Assembly: GCA_025362915.1 (NCBI GenBank) | Contig: JANYEU010000169.1 | Span: 1 to 7,368, forward strand | Direction of reading: 5' to 3' | DNA: 7,368 nucleotides | Source of the DNA: Chitinophagaceae bacterium | GTDB taxonomy: Bacteria > Bacteroidota > Bacteroidia > Chitinophagales > Chitinophagaceae | Shown: one piece after another, positions 1-6,425 of the stretch | Position numbering within the stretch: position 1 is the stretch's first letter | How the letters are laid out: each line of letters begins with the position of its first letter | The notes under the pieces: generated by a model | What the model was told of the DNA's origin: nothing | Databases searched by the model: none | The model's input: the letters and a program-made list of their open reading frames with translations, nothing else | Translations under genes and position numbers: made by a program

Positions 1-48
1 CGTCTGGGGGGCGTGAGGTCGCTGGTTCGAATCCAGTCGTCCCGACCA
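1..48 (+). tRNA. tRNA-Pro (anticodon GGG), 5' part missing
   Basis: This is the 3' part of a tRNA cut by the window edge. Counting back from the encoded CCA (46-48) fits canonical tRNA numbering exactly. Discriminator A is at 45, the acceptor 3' strand at 38-44, the T arm at 21-37 with the loop TTCGAAT, and a five-base variable loop at 16-20. The 3' half of the anticodon stem is at 11-15. The anticodon is therefore bases 6-8, GGG, preceded by U33 (base 5) and followed by G37, as expected for proline. The acceptor strand ends in G72, which predicts the C1-G72 pair typical of bacterial tRNA-Pro. About 28 bases of the 5' side lie outside the window. Confidence 0.9.
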
Positions 49-89
49 AAAAAGAGTTGAATCGTAATGAATCAACTCTTTTTGTTTTT
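49..89 (+). terminator. Rho-independent terminator after tRNA-Pro
   Basis: A perfect 12-bp stem is formed by 49-60 and 72-83, with an 11-base loop. It starts directly after the tRNA CCA, and the 3' arm runs into a T-rich tract (79-89). It most likely ends the tRNA transcript. The next gene would then need its own promoter between about 84 and 140. I see no convincing Bacteroidota promoter box there. Confidence 0.8.
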
Positions 90-140
90 AGGCAGGTGCA
101 CCACAAAAATCTTTTTTTTAATTTTTTTAAAACTGATATA

Positions 141-1004
141 TTGTTACAGAGGTCTACTATTCAATTATTAAGATTCAAGTTTTCATTCTTTCTATTGCCA
201 GTATATCTTTTTGCACTTAGCCTTGTGCCAGATATAAATATTGGAAGGGCGGCACTCGTTTTCTTTATACTACACTTTCTTATATACCCTTCCAGTAACG
301 GATACAACAGCTATATGGATAGGGATGAGGCAAGCATTGGCGGAATTAAAAATCCATTACAACCCACAAAACAGTTATTCGTCGTGAGTGTTTTGATGGA
401 TGTTTTATCTTGCCTATTAGCCTTGTTTGTTAGTAATACAACTTTTTTATTGGTATTGATTTATATTATTTTCAGCAGGTTGTATAGTTATCGTGCCATC
501 AGGCTCAAACGCTTTCCCATTATAGGTTTCCTTACGGTTATCCTCAATCAGGGAGGCACTACCTTTTACTTGGTTTATCATGCGGCATCGGCAAATCTTA
601 CGCATAATATTCCTTGGGATGGAATGCTGATCAGCACGTTGCTTATTGGTGGCTTTTATCCCATCACTCAAATTTATCAGCATGAACAAGATGCAAAAGA
701 TGGCGTTACCACCATAAGTATGAAGCTAGGAAAGAGGGGTACTTTTATTCTTTGTGGCTTGCTTTATAGCATTTCCTTTGGGCTTTTGTTGCGTCATTTC
801 TATCTGCTGCAGCAAGTAAGTTCTTTTATCATCATTCAAATCTTATTTGCTCCCGTTATCGTTTATTTCTTGTACTGGTTTTTTTCTGTATGGAAGGATG
901 CTTCAAAAGCAGACTTCGCGCATACCATGCGGATGAATTGGTTAGCTTCAACGGTTACAAATATTTCATTCATAGTTCTTATCTTTCTAAATAATCATAA
1001 ATAA
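141..1004 (+). CDS. UbiA-family membrane prenyltransferase
   Basis: A polytopic membrane protein of the UbiA superfamily, whose members transfer prenyl groups from prenyl diphosphates to aromatic or quinone precursors in the cytoplasmic membrane. Numbered from TTG 141 it has 287 residues and about eight hydrophobic segments. The first Asp-rich region reads NSYMDRDE (residues 56-63) and the second QHEQDAKD (180-187). Between them lies the family-like stretch YSYRAIRLKRFP. The first Asp of the usual NDxxD pattern is Ser here, and the second motif has Gln where Asp is common, so the substrate may be unusual. The start is uncertain. The frame is open back to TTG 57, but that codon is inside the tRNA terminator. 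GTG 96 is possible, and TTG 141 gives the N-terminus most like the family. The gene ends 5 bp before the PKS gene, which suggests co-transcription. The acceptor and prenyl donor are unknown. Confidence 0.85.
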   Translation: MLQRSTIQLLRFKFSFFLLPVYLFALSLVPDINIGRAALVFFILHFLIYPSSNGYNSYMDRDEASIGGIKNPLQPTKQLFVVSVLMDVLSCLLALFVSNTTFLLVLIYIIFSRLYSYRAIRLKRFPIIGFLTVILNQGGTTFYLVYHAASANLTHNIPWDGMLISTLLIGGFYPITQIYQHEQDAKDGVTTISMKLGKRGTFILCGLLYSISFGLLLRHFYLLQQVSSFIIIQILFAPVIVYFLYWFFSVWKDASKADFAHTMRMNWLASTVTNISFIVLIFLNNHK

Positions 1005-1009
1005 ACATT

Positions 1010-2089
1010 TTGGCTACAGTTATTTCTATTGGTACATCGGTTCCGCAATACAAGCATTTACAAGAGGATATTTTGCACTTTATGCAAGAAATATTCAATG
1101 TTGATGATGATGAAAAGCGGAAATTACGTTACCTATACCATCAAAGTGCCATAAATACCCGCCATTCTGTATTGCCCGATTTTGGTCAGCTAAAAGAACA
1201 AAGGGAATACATGGTTGCACCATTTCCTAGTTTGGACAGGCGTATGGATGTATACGATAAGGAGGCTTTGCCCCTCAGTTTAGGTGCTATTAAGGATTGT
1301 TTGGGCGATAAGATAAACCCAGCCAATATTACACACCTGATAACCGTAAGCTGTACAGGAATGAGTGCCCCAGGGCTTGACCTTCAAATTGCAGAAGCAT
1401 TACAACTTGCTCCTACCGTTTTCAGAACTTCCATAAACTTTATGGGCTGCTACGCAGCGATTCATGGACTGAAACTTGCAAAACTCATCATGAATGGAGA
1501 TGCAAAAGCCAAAGTGCTTATCGTTTGTACCGAACTATGTACCATCCACTTTCAGGAAGATTATACGGCAGATAGTGTAAGCAGCAGCCTATTATTTAGT
1601 GATGGTTGTGCGGCGGCGTTGGTTACCAATGGCGAAGAAGGTAAAGGCTTTGAATTGCTGGCATTTAATAGCGAAATAGATAGTAAAGGCAAGGGCGATA
1701 TGAGCTGGAAGCTGAGTAGCAAAGGCTTTTTGATGAGTTTGAGCAGCTATGTGCCAGACATCATCAAGGCAGATATTTCGGGCTTGGTGCAGCGTGCATT
1801 GTTACCCAACAACCTCACCATTACCGATATTGCCCATTGGTGCATCCATCCGGGTGGACGGAAAATACTGGAAGCTGTGGAGCAATCCCTTTCCATACAC
1901 AAACCACAATTGCAGGACAGCTATGGGGTTCTAGGTAAATATGGCAACATGAGTTCGCCCACAATCCTGTTTGTAATGAAGGAAATGTTGGCAAAGGCAA
2001 ATGCGGGAGAACACTTGTTTGGCTGCGCCTTTGGCCCCGGATTAACCATGGAAACATTAACCGCAAGGTTTGCCACTAACCGCAATTAA
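1010..2089 (+). CDS. Type III polyketide synthase (chalcone/stilbene synthase family)
   Basis: A homodimeric, ACP-independent ketosynthase that extends an acyl-CoA starter with malonyl-CoA and cyclises the product to a resorcinol, phloroglucinol or pyrone. The protein has 359 residues, slightly shorter than plant chalcone synthases. The catalytic triad is intact: Cys147 in NFMGCYAA, His280 in CIHPGGRK and Asn313 in YGNMSSPT. The C-terminal FGPG loop is at 341-344. The start is TTG 1010, which gives MATVISIGTSVP, the normal beginning of the fold; the next in-frame ATG (residue 25) would cut into it. The neighbouring methyltransferase and flavoprotein suggest the alkylresorcinol/alkylpyrone branch, as in SrsA or ArsB/ArsC, but starter and ring type cannot be deduced reliably. 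Confidence 0.96.
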   Translation: MATVISIGTSVPQYKHLQEDILHFMQEIFNVDDDEKRKLRYLYHQSAINTRHSVLPDFGQLKEQREYMVAPFPSLDRRMDVYDKEALPLSLGAIKDCLGDKINPANITHLITVSCTGMSAPGLDLQIAEALQLAPTVFRTSINFMGCYAAIHGLKLAKLIMNGDAKAKVLIVCTELCTIHFQEDYTADSVSSSLLFSDGCAAALVTNGEEGKGFELLAFNSEIDSKGKGDMSWKLSSKGFLMSLSSYVPDIIKADISGLVQRALLPNNLTITDIAHWCIHPGGRKILEAVEQSLSIHKPQLQDSYGVLGKYGNMSSPTILFVMKEMLAKANAGEHLFGCAFGPGLTMETLTARFATNRN

Positions 2090-2099
2090 GTTTAAATTC

Positions 2100-2258
2100 G
2101 CCACAAAGACACAAAGTCTCAAAGTTGCACTAAGAAGATGAAGAAGAAAAGGAAAAGAAAATTAAGTATGCTCCATTAACTTGATGGCATTGCGCTTGAA
2201 AGACATATTAAGGTGTTGAAATTCTTTGTGCAACTTTGAGACTTTGTGTCTTTGTGGC
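2100..2258. repeat. Inverted-repeat element (MITE-like) between PKS and methyltransferase genes
   Basis: The left arm 2100-2130 and right arm 2228-2258 are perfect 31-base reverse complements. With one mismatch they extend inward to 2136 and 2222 (36 of 37 paired). Each arm is itself quasi-periodic, with three 8-base blocks of the form NNNCAAAG (2101-2124 on the left). The 85-base centre has no intact gene; an ATG at 2138 opens only a 13-codon basic ORF. No clear target-site duplication is visible. The element lies inside an otherwise tight operon, 10 bp after the PKS stop and 15 bp before the methyltransferase start. Any read-through mRNA would carry a very stable hairpin there. It looks like a small dispersed element, but copies elsewhere cannot be checked from this window. 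Confidence 0.93.
2172..2219 (+). pseudogene. Possible decayed C-terminal ORF remnant inside the inverted-repeat element
   Basis: One frame of the element's centre reads INLMALRLKDILRC and then a stop (TGA 2217-2219). This loosely resembles the end of the small GxxExxY protein family, often of the form INFNVxxLKDGIxRxVN. From memory, those genes are frequently flanked by CAAAG-rich inverted repeats in Bacteroidota. If so, the element would be an internally deleted derivative of such a unit. The match is short, needs an indel and rests on recall, so it is only a suggestion. Confidence 0.2.
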
Positions 2259-2273
2259 AAAACCTTTTAATTT

Positions 2274-2972
2274 ATGCCCGATTTTAAACAGCGTAGCCCT
2301 TTAAAAGAACTCCTCGATGATGATGATGTTTCTTTTAAGGATATTAAGCAGAATATGATGGAATTGAATACCATCAACACCCTTTTGGGCGGGCATTCCA
2401 TTACCATAAAGGGCGTTAAGGCTTTATTGAATGATAAGGATGCAAATACACCCATCATCTGCGAAATAGGTTGTGGCGGCGGCGATAATCTCCATGCTGT
2501 AGCCTCTATATTTAAGAAAAAGCACAAATGGGTGAAGCTGATAGGCATTGATATTAAACAGGAATGCATTGACACTGCAACAGAATCTTTCCCTGATGCT
2601 ACGGCTATGTGGATATGTAATGATTACGTTAAAGCAACCTTTATTCAGCAGCCCGATATTATATTCTCTTCTCTTTTCTGTCATCATTTTAGTAATGAAC
2701 AATTGGTGCAGCAACTACAATGGATGCACCAAAACTGCAGCAAAGGGTTCTTTATAAACGACCTGCACCGGCATCCGCTTGCCTATTATTCCATCAAGTT
2801 CATCACGCAGTTATTTTCCAAATCATACCTCGTAAAAAACGATGCGCCCATTTCTGTGCTGCGTGGATTTACCAAAAAAGAATGGGAAGCCATCCTTAAG
2901 CAGGCAGGTATCACCAATTATTCCATAAAATGGATGTGGGCGTTCAGGCATTTAATCATTGTGCGGGTATAA
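2274..2972 (+). CDS. Class I SAM-dependent methyltransferase (type III PKS-associated)
   Basis: Predicted cytosolic methyltransferase of 232 residues. The Rossmann-type SAM site is clear: motif I CEIGCGGGDN at 63-72, then LIGIDIKQ at 89-96 with Asp93 as the likely ribose-binding acidic residue, then the motif IV region QPDIIFSSL at 126-134. The N-terminal 55 residues hold an acidic patch (DDDD at 15-18) and probably form a lid over the substrate. ATG 2274 is the natural start, just beyond the inverted-repeat element and with no strong ribosome binding site. The stop overlaps the next start as TAATG, so translation of the two is probably coupled. Next to a type III PKS and a flavoprotein, the likely substrate is the polyketide phenol or its hydroxylated form, as for SrsB or BpsB. 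O- versus C-methylation cannot be decided. Confidence 0.88.
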   Translation: MPDFKQRSPLKELLDDDDVSFKDIKQNMMELNTINTLLGGHSITIKGVKALLNDKDANTPIICEIGCGGGDNLHAVASIFKKKHKWVKLIGIDIKQECIDTATESFPDATAMWICNDYVKATFIQQPDIIFSSLFCHHFSNEQLVQQLQWMHQNCSKGFFINDLHRHPLAYYSIKFITQLFSKSYLVKNDAPISVLRGFTKKEWEAILKQAGITNYSIKWMWAFRHLIIVRV

Positions 2973-4171
2973 TGCAGAAAAATAATCCATACACAGATAT
3001 TGCCGTTGTGGGCGGCGGCTTGGCAGGTCTTTGCTTTGCCATACAGGCTGCGGACAAGGGTTATTCCGTTGCACTCTTCGAAAAGGAAAAATACCCCCAT
3101 CACAAGGTTTGCGGAGAGTATATAAGTATGGAATCATGGCAGTTTCTTATCAGTTTGGGCTTGCCATTGGGCAGTTTGCAGCTTCCCCATATCAATCAGT
3201 TGCAGGTGAGTTCTGTTAATGGCAAACTGTTCTCGCACAGTCTGCCGTTGGGCGGTTTTGGTATCAGCAGGTACCAGATAGATTATTTATTGGCAGAGAT
3301 TGCCATCAAAAAAGGGGTTCAGTTATTTACCCAAACCAAGGTGAATGAAGTGGTTTTTAATGAACAACAAACTGAATCATCCACCCAAAAATCTTCTTTT
3401 ACCCTCAGCTTACAATCCCTTTCTGGTGATATGGAAAGTAAGTTGAGTGCGGAATGGACTGCTGCCATTGCAGTGGGTAGTTTTGGCAAAAGAAGTAACC
3501 TAGATGTGAAATGGGAGCGCAATTTTGTTCAGCAAAAGCCCAATAAACTCAATAACTACATCGGTATAAAGTATCATATCCGTTACAACCACGCTGCCGA
3601 CACCATTGCCTTGCACAACTTTCTGAATGGCTATTGCGGCATGAGCAAGATTGAAGATGACAAAAGCTGCCTCTGCTACCTGACAACTGCACAAAACTTG
3701 AAGGATAACGGCAATTCCATCAAACGTATGGAGCAGCATATTTTGCACAAAAACCCTTTTTTGAAAAAGATATTTAACGAAGCTGAGTTTTTGTTTGCGC
3801 AGCCAATAACCATCTCTCAGATTAGTTTTCAGCCGAAGGAAAGTGTAGAAAACCACCTATTGATGGTGGGCGATGCAGCCAGTAGCATCACGCCGCTTTG
3901 TGGCAATGGCATGAGTATGGCGATGCACGCAAGTAAGCTGTCTTTTGAGCAGGTTGACTTATTCCTTCAAAAAAAGATTAGCAGAACGGCGATGGAAACA
4001 AGCTATCAACAGGCTTGGAAAAAACAATTTAGCTCACGCCTTGCCGCTGGGCGTTTGATACAATCTATGTTTGGCAGCGTAGCCACATCCAACCTATTGG
4101 TGGGCACCATGAACCTGTTTCCATTTCTGGCAACGCCATTGATAAAAGCTACACACGGGCGGGCATTTTAG
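2972..4171 (+). CDS. FAD-dependent oxidoreductase, geranylgeranyl reductase / aromatic hydroxylase type
   Basis: A flavoprotein of 399 residues. The N-terminal FAD-binding Rossmann motif is VVGGGLAGL (12-20) with Glu37 at the end of the second strand. CGEYIS (47-52) follows, typical of the geranylgeranyl reductase-like group. The second FAD motif VGDAASSITPLCGNGM is at 299-314. The frame is open upstream to an ATG at 2930, but ATG 2972 is preferred. It overlaps the methyltransferase stop as TAATG and puts the dinucleotide fold 10 residues from the N-terminus, as usual. In the analogous Srs cluster the flavoprotein hydroxylates the methylated alkylresorcinol to give a (hydro)quinone, and I infer a similar role. 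Reduction of a prenyl chain supplied by the UbiA protein is a real alternative, because this fold also includes isoprenoid reductases. Confidence 0.9.
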   Translation: MQKNNPYTDIAVVGGGLAGLCFAIQAADKGYSVALFEKEKYPHHKVCGEYISMESWQFLISLGLPLGSLQLPHINQLQVSSVNGKLFSHSLPLGGFGISRYQIDYLLAEIAIKKGVQLFTQTKVNEVVFNEQQTESSTQKSSFTLSLQSLSGDMESKLSAEWTAAIAVGSFGKRSNLDVKWERNFVQQKPNKLNNYIGIKYHIRYNHAADTIALHNFLNGYCGMSKIEDDKSCLCYLTTAQNLKDNGNSIKRMEQHILHKNPFLKKIFNEAEFLFAQPITISQISFQPKESVENHLLMVGDAASSITPLCGNGMSMAMHASKLSFEQVDLFLQKKISRTAMETSYQQAWKKQFSSRLAAGRLIQSMFGSVATSNLLVGTMNLFPFLATPLIKATHGRAF

Positions 4172-4314
4172 CATTTCGTTTGTCAAAAGACGTTGCTTTT
4201 TCTATTTACTGGCAAATAATTCTTTTTTATAAGATTTCTTATCTTTTGGAATGATTCTTTTTGTTCAATAAAATACCAGAAAAAGTACGGAAAGGTGCTA
4301 AATAAAAGCCACAG

Positions 4315-4380
4315 GCTGCCTTGCGGGAAAATAGCGGGCTTTTTCAGTTGAAAAAACCCGCTATTTTCCCGCAAGGCAGC
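4315..4380. other. Near-perfect long hairpin
   Basis: Bases 4315-4338 and 4357-4380 form a perfect 24-bp stem rich in G-C blocks. After one mismatch, five A-T pairs continue the stem (4340-4344 with 4351-4355), leaving a six-base loop CAGTTG (4345-4350). The left arm also belongs to the outer inverted end of the element, so its CTGCCTT can pair with several downstream AAGGCAG copies. There is no trailing T tract, so it is not a classical intrinsic terminator. It could stop 3' exonucleases or RNA polymerase after the PKS operon. Confidence 0.88.
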
Positions 4381-4588
4381 AAATTCAGTTGAAAATGGAC
4401 TTGTGTTTAGTGGGAGGACTATAATTCAGTTGAAAAAGCCCGTTATTTTCCCGCAAGGCAGTTAATTCAGTTGAAAATGGACTTGTGTTTCGTGGGAGGA
4501 CTATAATTCAGTTGAAGAAACCCGTTATTTTCCCGCAAGGCAGTTAGTTCAGTTGAAAATACCTGTTATTTTCACAGAAGGCAGCCTG
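4343..4588. repeat. Six tandem 41-bp repeats in two alternating types (A-B-A-B-A-A')
   Basis: The decamer TTCAGTTGAA begins at 4343, 4384, 4425, 4466, 4507 and 4548, exactly 41 bases apart each time. The remaining 31 bases come in two kinds. Type A contains TATTTTCCCGCAAGGCAG (units 1, 3, 5, with a degenerate version in unit 6). Type B contains TGGACTTGTGTTT followed by GTGGGAGGACTATAA (units 2 and 4, one base different from each other). The period is not a multiple of three, so this is not a coding repeat. The A-B order suggests duplication of an 82-bp dimer. No function is recognised. Confidence 0.96.
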
Positions 4589-4809
4589 TGGCTTTTATTT
4601 CATCCTTTTGGGCGAAAAAAGTTTATTTGTCAAGATGAAAAATCTTATCTATCCAAAAATTAGAAACATAATTGGATAAGGAAAGCCATTAAATTATTGC
4701 ATACAGCATGGTTAATTTGTTAGCATTGGTTGCCATTAATGTTGCTAAACCAGCAAGCTTTAAATATCTTTCAACAAGCAGGATGGCACATTTCACTTAC
4801 TTTTATCTG

Positions 4810-5217
4810 ATGAACATAGATATTATTGCCGAAATAGAATTTAGGACGGCAAGAAGCGGTGGCAGCGGGGGACAAAACGTGAATAAGGTGGAAACGATGG
4901 TGGAAGGAAGATGGAATGTGGATGCTTCCTTATTGGTGGGCGATGCGCAAAAGATATTGATACACCAACGGTTGGCCAACAAGATTACAGGCGAAGGATT
5001 GCTATTGGTTAAATCTCAAACGGCAAGAACACAGTTGGATAATAAGGCCAATGTGGTGGAAAAAATGAATCAATTGGTTAATCAATCATTGATAAAAAAG
5101 AAGATAAGGATAGCCACACATCCTAGCAAAGCGGCCAAGGAAAGACGGATAGAAGGCAAGAAAAGGAATGCATTCATCAAACAGCAACGTAGTAAAATAA
5201 ACAAGGGAGACTATTAA
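4810..5217 (+). CDS. arfB: Alternative ribosome-rescue factor ArfB (YaeJ/ICT1-type peptidyl-tRNA hydrolase)
   Basis: ArfB enters the A site of ribosomes stalled on mRNA without a stop codon and hydrolyses peptidyl-tRNA. The GGQ catalytic motif is at residues 20-22 in SGGSGGQNVNKVET. The C-terminus from about residue 95 is strongly basic (KKKIR, then KERRIEGKKRNAFIKQQR), matching the tail that occupies the empty mRNA channel. The length from ATG 4810 is 135 residues, near the 140 of E. coli ArfB and far below full release factors, with no codon-recognition domain. The frame is open back to an ATG at 4708, but that would add 34 residues of unrelated sequence before the normal family start (MNIDIIAEIEFRTARS), so I reject it. 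The next gene follows after 2 bp. Confidence 0.92.
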   Translation: MNIDIIAEIEFRTARSGGSGGQNVNKVETMVEGRWNVDASLLVGDAQKILIHQRLANKITGEGLLLVKSQTARTQLDNKANVVEKMNQLVNQSLIKKKIRIATHPSKAAKERRIEGKKRNAFIKQQRSKINKGDY

Positions 5218-5219
5218 GG

Positions 5220-6296
5220 ATGAAGAGAGCCGTTACGATAATAATATCATTGTTTCTTTTTGTTTTCCTCGCCATTTCATGGCAGGATAAGGAGCCATCC
5301 ACAAAAGTAATTGGCAAGCTCATTCCTTTTATTGTACCCAAAGGTTGGCCGAAACCAGTGTATGATTTTAAAAAGAACCCAGTAACGGAAGAGGGCTTTG
5401 AGCTAGGAAGAAAACTGTTTTATGATGGGCGTTTGAGCAAGGATGGTAACTTTCCCTGCGCCAGTTGCCATCAGCAGTTTTGCGCCTTTGCCACGTACGA
5501 TCATAACTTTAGCCACGGATTTAATAACGCGCAGACCACAAGGAACTCTCCAACACTTTTTAACCTTGCCTGGACAAAAGACTTTATGCTTGATGGGCGC
5601 ATCCATCAGTTGGAATTGCAACCTATTGCTCCTATAACCGCCCATAATGAAATGGGTGAGAACATGGATAGTATTATCTTGAAATTGAAGAAAGATACTG
5701 TCTATAAAAGGATGTTTACGAAGGCTTTTGGCTCGGCAAGCATCACTACACCACGTATAATGAAGGCACTTACCCAATATATGTTGCTGTTGGTGAGCAG
5801 CAACAGCACGTACGACAAAGTGATGCGGGGAGAGGAGAAGTTTATACTGCCTCAGCAATTGGGGTACGAAATATTTAAGCGCAAGTGCGTTTCCTGCCAT
5901 ACCGAGCCCTTGTTTACAGATAACAGCTATCGGAATATTGGGATGACTTCAGATGCTTACCTTAAAGATTCTGGCAGGATGCGGGTGACGGGAAGGAGGG
6001 AAGACTCCTTGAAGTTTCGGGTTCCTAGCCTGCGGAATGTGGCTTTCTCGGCACCTTACGGGCATGATGGAAGATTCTTTAGTTTGATGAATGTATTTGA
6101 GCATTATAGAAAAGGTATTGTGGATGGGCCTACAACCGATAGCCTATTGAGGCATAAGATGCCGCTTTCCAATTATGAGATAGGGCAACTTACCGCTTTC
6201 CTTTACTCTTTGAGTGATACTGCCTTTATAAAGGATAAACGTTTTGCCGATCCGATGAATCCGTATGCAATTCCTTCGTTCATTCACCTGCACTAG
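5220..6296 (+). CDS. Di-heme cytochrome c peroxidase (CcpA/MauG superfamily), exported
   Basis: A 358-residue protein predicted to act in the periplasm, where such enzymes reduce H2O2 with electrons from small c-type cytochromes, or in MauG-like cases oxidise a partner. Residues 1-20 form a signal peptide (KR, then a long hydrophobic run) with a plausible A-I-S cleavage site. There is no lipobox Cys. Two CxxCH heme sites are present, CASCH at 80-84 and CVSCH at 223-227, in the spacing usual for two cytochrome domains. Family landmarks include TRNSPTLFNLAW (107-118), LDGRIHQLE (124-132), the NEMG segment with likely catalytic Glu144, and VPSLRNVAFSAPYGHDGRF (268-286). The distal ligand of the second heme cannot be settled by eye, so peroxidase versus MauG-like activity is open. 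It starts 2 bp after arfB, so the two are probably co-transcribed. Confidence 0.94.
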   Translation: MKRAVTIIISLFLFVFLAISWQDKEPSTKVIGKLIPFIVPKGWPKPVYDFKKNPVTEEGFELGRKLFYDGRLSKDGNFPCASCHQQFCAFATYDHNFSHGFNNAQTTRNSPTLFNLAWTKDFMLDGRIHQLELQPIAPITAHNEMGENMDSIILKLKKDTVYKRMFTKAFGSASITTPRIMKALTQYMLLLVSSNSTYDKVMRGEEKFILPQQLGYEIFKRKCVSCHTEPLFTDNSYRNIGMTSDAYLKDSGRMRVTGRREDSLKFRVPSLRNVAFSAPYGHDGRFFSLMNVFEHYRKGIVDGPTTDSLLRHKMPLSNYEIGQLTAFLYSLSDTAFIKDKRFADPMNPYAIPSFIHLH

Positions 6297-6425
6297 TGCT
6301 ACATTTGCTTTTTTAAATACATTAGCATTAGGAAGTAGAGATGTGTTGTCATTTCTGTTTATTTTTAACCTTTCTGTGTAATGAATCAGTTTATTTCATT
6401 CAAATCAGCTTAATCATAACTCCCA

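Larger units (their letters stand above)
4300..4600. mobile_element. 301-bp element with inverted ends, no coding capacity (MITE-like, tentative)
   Basis: The outer ends 4300-4322 and 4578-4600 are perfect 23-base reverse complements (AAATAAAAGCCACAGG then CTGCCTT). Allowing five mismatches they extend to 39 bases (4300-4338 with 4562-4600). Everything between consists of 41-bp repeats plus one inverted copy of the repeat core at the left end. No transposase and no clear target-site duplication are visible, so the mobile nature is inferred only from the sharp inverted boundaries. A structured RNA or a terminator/processing structure after the PKS operon are alternatives. Confidence 0.6.
4172..4809. 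other. Long non-coding interval holding a bounded repeat element
   Basis: This 638-bp stretch between the flavoprotein and arfB has no convincing gene. From 4172 to 4299 it is AT-rich; the only structure I see is a short dyad at 4229-4242 (ATAAGA, two bases, TCTTAT). From 4300 to 4600 it holds the repeat element described separately. From 4601 to 4809 it is again AT-rich, with a TTTG at 4626-4629 but no convincing partner -7 box, and a weak 7-bp hairpin (4650-4656 with 4672-4678). The promoter for arfB presumably lies in this last part but cannot be placed. Confidence 0.7.

Noticed and set aside
1..48. tRNA 3' end as an attachment site for an integrated element
   Set aside because: I saw no second copy of the tRNA 3' end and no integrase in the window.
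57..140. UbiA start at TTG 57
   Set aside because: That codon lies in the tRNA terminator stem and adds residues with no resemblance to the family. GTG 96 remains possible.
2930..2971. Earlier ATG for the FAD oxidoreductase
   Set aside because: It overlaps 43 bases of the methyltransferase, and ATG 2972 gives the usual short lead before the FAD-binding fold and a TAATG overlap.
4172..4205. Intrinsic terminator just after the flavoprotein gene
   Set aside because: A T-rich tract follows (4196-4202), but the preceding pairing is only a 3-bp stem with mismatches around it, too weak to call.
4183..4374. Minus-strand ORF of 63 codons entering the repeat element
   Set aside because: It reads through the hairpin and part of one repeat unit, and the 41-bp period breaks any reading frame across the array; no family resemblance.
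4343..4588. CRISPR array (short repeat at regular spacing)
   Set aside because: The conserved part is only about 10-12 bases, the intervening sequences are two recurring types rather than unique spacers, and no cas gene is present.
4300..4600. Integron attC-type sites
   Set aside because: The repeats are direct tandem copies without paired recombination-core sequences, and there are no gene cassettes or integrase.
4708..4809. N-terminal extension of ArfB from ATG 4708
   Set aside because: The extra 34 residues do not look like ArfB. The family start matches ATG 4810.
5403..5900. 165-codon minus-strand ORF inside the peroxidase gene
   Set aside because: It is a shadow of a gene with clear heme motifs and signal peptide; the antisense protein shows no recognisable features.
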